Of a stretch of 64,000 nt of DNA, positions 62,073-64,000 are shown in pieces. The notes beneath the pieces are model-generated. The model was not told where the DNA came from. It made no database searches and worked only from the letters and a program-made list of their open reading frames with translations. A program made the position numbers and the translations under genes. Position 1 is the first letter of the stretch. The number at the start of each line of letters is the position of its first letter. Location of the stretch: NCBI RefSeq assembly GCF_001695575.1, contig NZ_LUAX01000001.1, positions 1,240,001 through 1,304,000 of the forward strand. The letters are read 5' to 3'. Origin of the DNA: Vibrio europaeus. Lineage in GTDB: Bacteria > Pseudomonadota > Gammaproteobacteria > Enterobacterales > Vibrionaceae.

Positions 62073-62829
62073 TACTAAAACCCTAGTGTCGATGTGTGTT
62101 GTTTTAAGGCTCCTCTAGCTATGCATAACGTTTTTTTAAATGGACATATGATCATATAATTCTCTTTTAACGCGTACAGTAAACCCTGCCAATACAGGCA
62201 TCTTAAAGTTCACTCGTAGTTCGGATGAGCGGGCGCTCGGATTATGTGTAGGTTGGGAGAGAATTGATGGTTAAGGCGGCGTAATTAACACGTGACGTTA
62301 AACTCCCATGATAGATTCAAAACAATAAGCCAGATACGACTTCCGCGCCAATATAATCTGTTGCTAGGTTTTTATACATTGCGAAATTCAAAAACAATGA
62401 TTGCACTTTTCCAGCCTTATTAAGTCGAATTAACATACGCACGGCGCATCAGAAAATAAATATTCAGAATCAACGAAATAACCATCGTCTAGTAGCGCCT
62501 CTCGCCTCGTCAATCTTTGCGCATAAGCCCTTCTTTTCCAGCCCCGGCTTTACCTAAGTTGTATCCCATCAAAAGACTCTACATACGCAAAAGTATTCCG
62601 TGACCACTACTGCTTATAAGCCACTATATTTAAACAAGTTATCATCAAGCCTCAAGCACGTCGATTTTACGTCACTACGTCAAAGATTTGATTACACGTA
62701 CCTTACATCACATTTACAATACCCTCACAGAGAGTGCGGTCACAGTATAAAATTTGACGCCTTTCTTCCTATTTGCATATAGGAGAATATGTTGATGTCT
62801 ATTCCAATATTATAAATTTATATCCAATA
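62073..62829. other. Intergenic region of 757 bases, no gene called
   Basis: Apart from repeat copy 2 (62225-62291) I see no coding region. A 60-codon frame at 62600-62782 lacks a ribosome binding site and protein-like composition. The last 50 bases hold AGGAG followed by an eight-codon frame (MLMSIPIL) at 62789-62815 that ends before the chemoreceptor start. Confidence 0.6.
62225..62291 (+). repeat. Dispersed structured repeat, copy 2
   Basis: The hairpin GAGCG-GG-CGCTC (62227-62238) is followed by a linker with AGAGAAT and then the 21-base segment (62271-62291) identical to copy 1. The stem is kept while its loop and flanks differ, and the GTTAAACTCC block follows. The copies are in the same orientation, 732 bases apart. 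Confidence 0.6.
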
Positions 62830-64000
62830 ATGCGCCTAACTATTACTACAAAGTTGCTCATCACATTGTTAACGGTTTTTGGCTTAGTCCTTGTAGCGTC
62901 AACAACATACCAATACTTGCAGCAACGCGAATTAATAAACTCCGTCTTGAGTGAACAACTCCACGACAAGGCGAGTAACTATTTTGACAGCCTAAACATG
63001 ATGATGCTGACGGGTACCATGGCTCAAAAAGAAACTTTGAGGCAAAAAGCCCTCGCTCAAGATGGCATTGAACAAGTCAAAGTTCTTCGAGCAGACGCAG
63101 TCAGTAAGCTCTACGGGCCTGGGCAAGAGAATCAAAACCCTGTCGATGACATCGATAAACGCGCTCTTGCTGGTGAAATGATCATTGAACCTATCGACGC
63201 TGAATGGGGCAAAGGTATCGTGGTCGCTCTGCCGATGAAATCAAGCGAAAACTATCGTGGAACTAACTGCGTCGCTTGTCATATGGCGCCAGAAGGCGAA
63301 GTGTTAGGGGCGATTCGCCTAGAGTACAACTTATCTCATGTTAACCAACTCATTAGCCAACGCGCCTTTATCGCTTTGGCTATCATGTCTGCATTCGGCT
63401 TTGTCGGCTTTTTAGTCACAATGGGCTTAATTAGAAAGATCATTGTTCGTCCAATTCAGAAGACTTCCGGCTTTATGCAAAGCGTCAGTGAGACAAAAGA
63501 TCTTTCTCAACGACTCGTAACAAAGCAAACCGATGAGATTGGTCAGCTATCAGGTGCCATCAATTCATTTATGGATACCGTTAACCATAGCCTTGAACAG
63601 GTTCAGTCGACTTCTCACAAAGTCGCTGCAAGTGCCAGTGAGTTAACGCAAGTCGCACAAGTCACCGACTCTGCTGCGAGTAACCAGCAAGCGGAAACCG
63701 CTGAAGTTCACGGCAACATTGAACAGATGCAGTCGCAACAAGTACAAGTAGAGTCCGCAACTGAAGAAGCCTCAACACTGATCAAACACACCACTCATAT
63801 TGCAGAACAAAGTGCCCGTCAGGCGCATGGCGCAAGTGACGAGATTAAGAGCTTAGTGACCGATATTGAGCAAGTAAAAGAAAGCATTGTTGAACTTAAC
63901 GATCAAACTGTTGAAGTATCGAGTATCTTGGAAGTGATTAAGGGTGTTGCCGAGCAAACTAACCTCCTCGCCCTAAATGCCGCTATCGAAGCGGCCCGTG
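62830..64000 (+). CDS. Methyl-accepting chemotaxis protein with a haem c sensor, cut by the right edge
   Basis: The first 390 codons of a chemoreceptor. TM1 is about 9-27, then a periplasmic sensor with the haem c motif CVACH at residues 147-151 and the following GEVLGAIRLEYNL, TM2 about 182-203, a HAMP domain (VRPIQKTSGFMQSV) and the start of the signalling domain, cut within the hairpin tip (NLLALNAAIEAAR). A haem c inside a chemoreceptor sensor suggests sensing of redox state, O2 or NO. The ATG at 62830 has no obvious ribosome binding site, but no in-frame alternative is better. Confidence 0.9.
   Translation, partial: MRLTITTKLLITLLTVFGLVLVASTTYQYLQQRELINSVLSEQLHDKASNYFDSLNMMMLTGTMAQKETLRQKALAQDGIEQVKVLRADAVSKLYGPGQENQNPVDDIDKRALAGEMIIEPIDAEWGKGIVVALPMKSSENYRGTNCVACHMAPEGEVLGAIRLEYNLSHVNQLISQRAFIALAIMSAFGFVGFLVTMGLIRKIIVRPIQKTSGFMQSVSETKDLSQRLVTKQTDEIGQLSGAINSFMDTVNHSLEQVQSTSHKVAASASELTQVAQVTDSAASNQQAETAEVHGNIEQMQSQQVQVESATEEASTLIKHTTHIAEQSARQAHGASDEIKSLVTDIEQVKESIVELNDQTVEVSSILEVIKGVAEQTNLLALNAAIEAAR

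Noticed and set aside
62600..62782. A 60-codon + strand frame before the chemoreceptor
   Set aside because: No ribosome binding site and no protein-like pattern; the reading frame is probably random.

Overview
The window looks like chromosomal DNA of a Vibrio or close relative. The evidence is gene content and order: ycjX-ycjF-tyrR, ldtD-mepK-ycbL, sdaC-sdaA, a fumarase A next to pabB, a VasX-type T6SS effector island, H-NOX with a hybrid kinase, and many Vibrio-type signalling proteins. I see no rRNA, tRNA, CRISPR array, complete insertion sequence or phage module. Most of it is ordinary core and accessory chromosome with tight operons and clear intrinsic terminators. The species cannot be named from the sequence alone.

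Layout. 1-2.4 kb: small metabolic genes on the minus strand (VOC protein, exported PIG-L-type deacetylase, maltose-type O-acetyltransferase). 2.5-6.4 kb: a di-haem cytochrome c peroxidase overlapping a membrane hybrid histidine kinase, then a PilZ protein. 6.6-14.1 kb: a four-gene T6SS cluster (VgrG, DUF4123 adaptor, VasX-like pore-forming effector, membrane immunity protein) without hcp or PAAR. 14.3-20 kb: transporters (AEC, RarD, ArcD-like), a probable small RNA gene, a small gene behind a promoter with LexA-like sites, and a YjjU-type patatin. 20-26.5 kb: two oxygenase-family genes and a TRAP transporter with its own Cache-domain kinase and NarL-type regulator. 26.6-31 kb: an Ala/Lys-rich winged-helix protein, DUF2982, and ycbL-mepK-ldtD. 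31-36 kb: an iron-regulated periplasmic operon (two imelysins, a di-haem oxidoreductase, DUF1513) behind a Fur-like site. 36-44.4 kb: ribA behind what looks like a perfect Zur box, a 57-residue ORF, a GGDEF protein, and the ycjX-ycjF-tyrR-rimJ-HD-DUF2947 run. 44.4-53.8 kb: fumA, pabB, an inserted H-NOX/hybrid kinase pair, nudL, sdaC and sdaA. 54-64 kb: a membrane winged-helix/EAL fusion, an extracellular endonuclease, an aromatic amino acid permease with an upstream Phe/Tyr-rich leader ORF, a repeat-rich coiled protein, a SulP transporter, a pair of unexplained dispersed repeats, and a haem c chemoreceptor cut by the right edge.

Themes. Redox, haem and gas sensing recur: the peroxidase with its coupled kinase, the H-NOX pair, the haem c chemoreceptor and the Fur-controlled haem protein operon. 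Cyclic di-GMP is also recurrent: PilZ, GGDEF, and an EAL protein that is apparently also a DNA-binding protein. The most interesting non-coding signals are the + strand terminator at 18166-18191 with no gene in front of it, the Zur-type palindrome at ribA with a near copy in the pabB/hnoK convergent gap, the leader ORF upstream of the permease, and the two structured repeats around 61.5 and 62.3 kb. All functional statements come from reading motifs and context; no database search was run.
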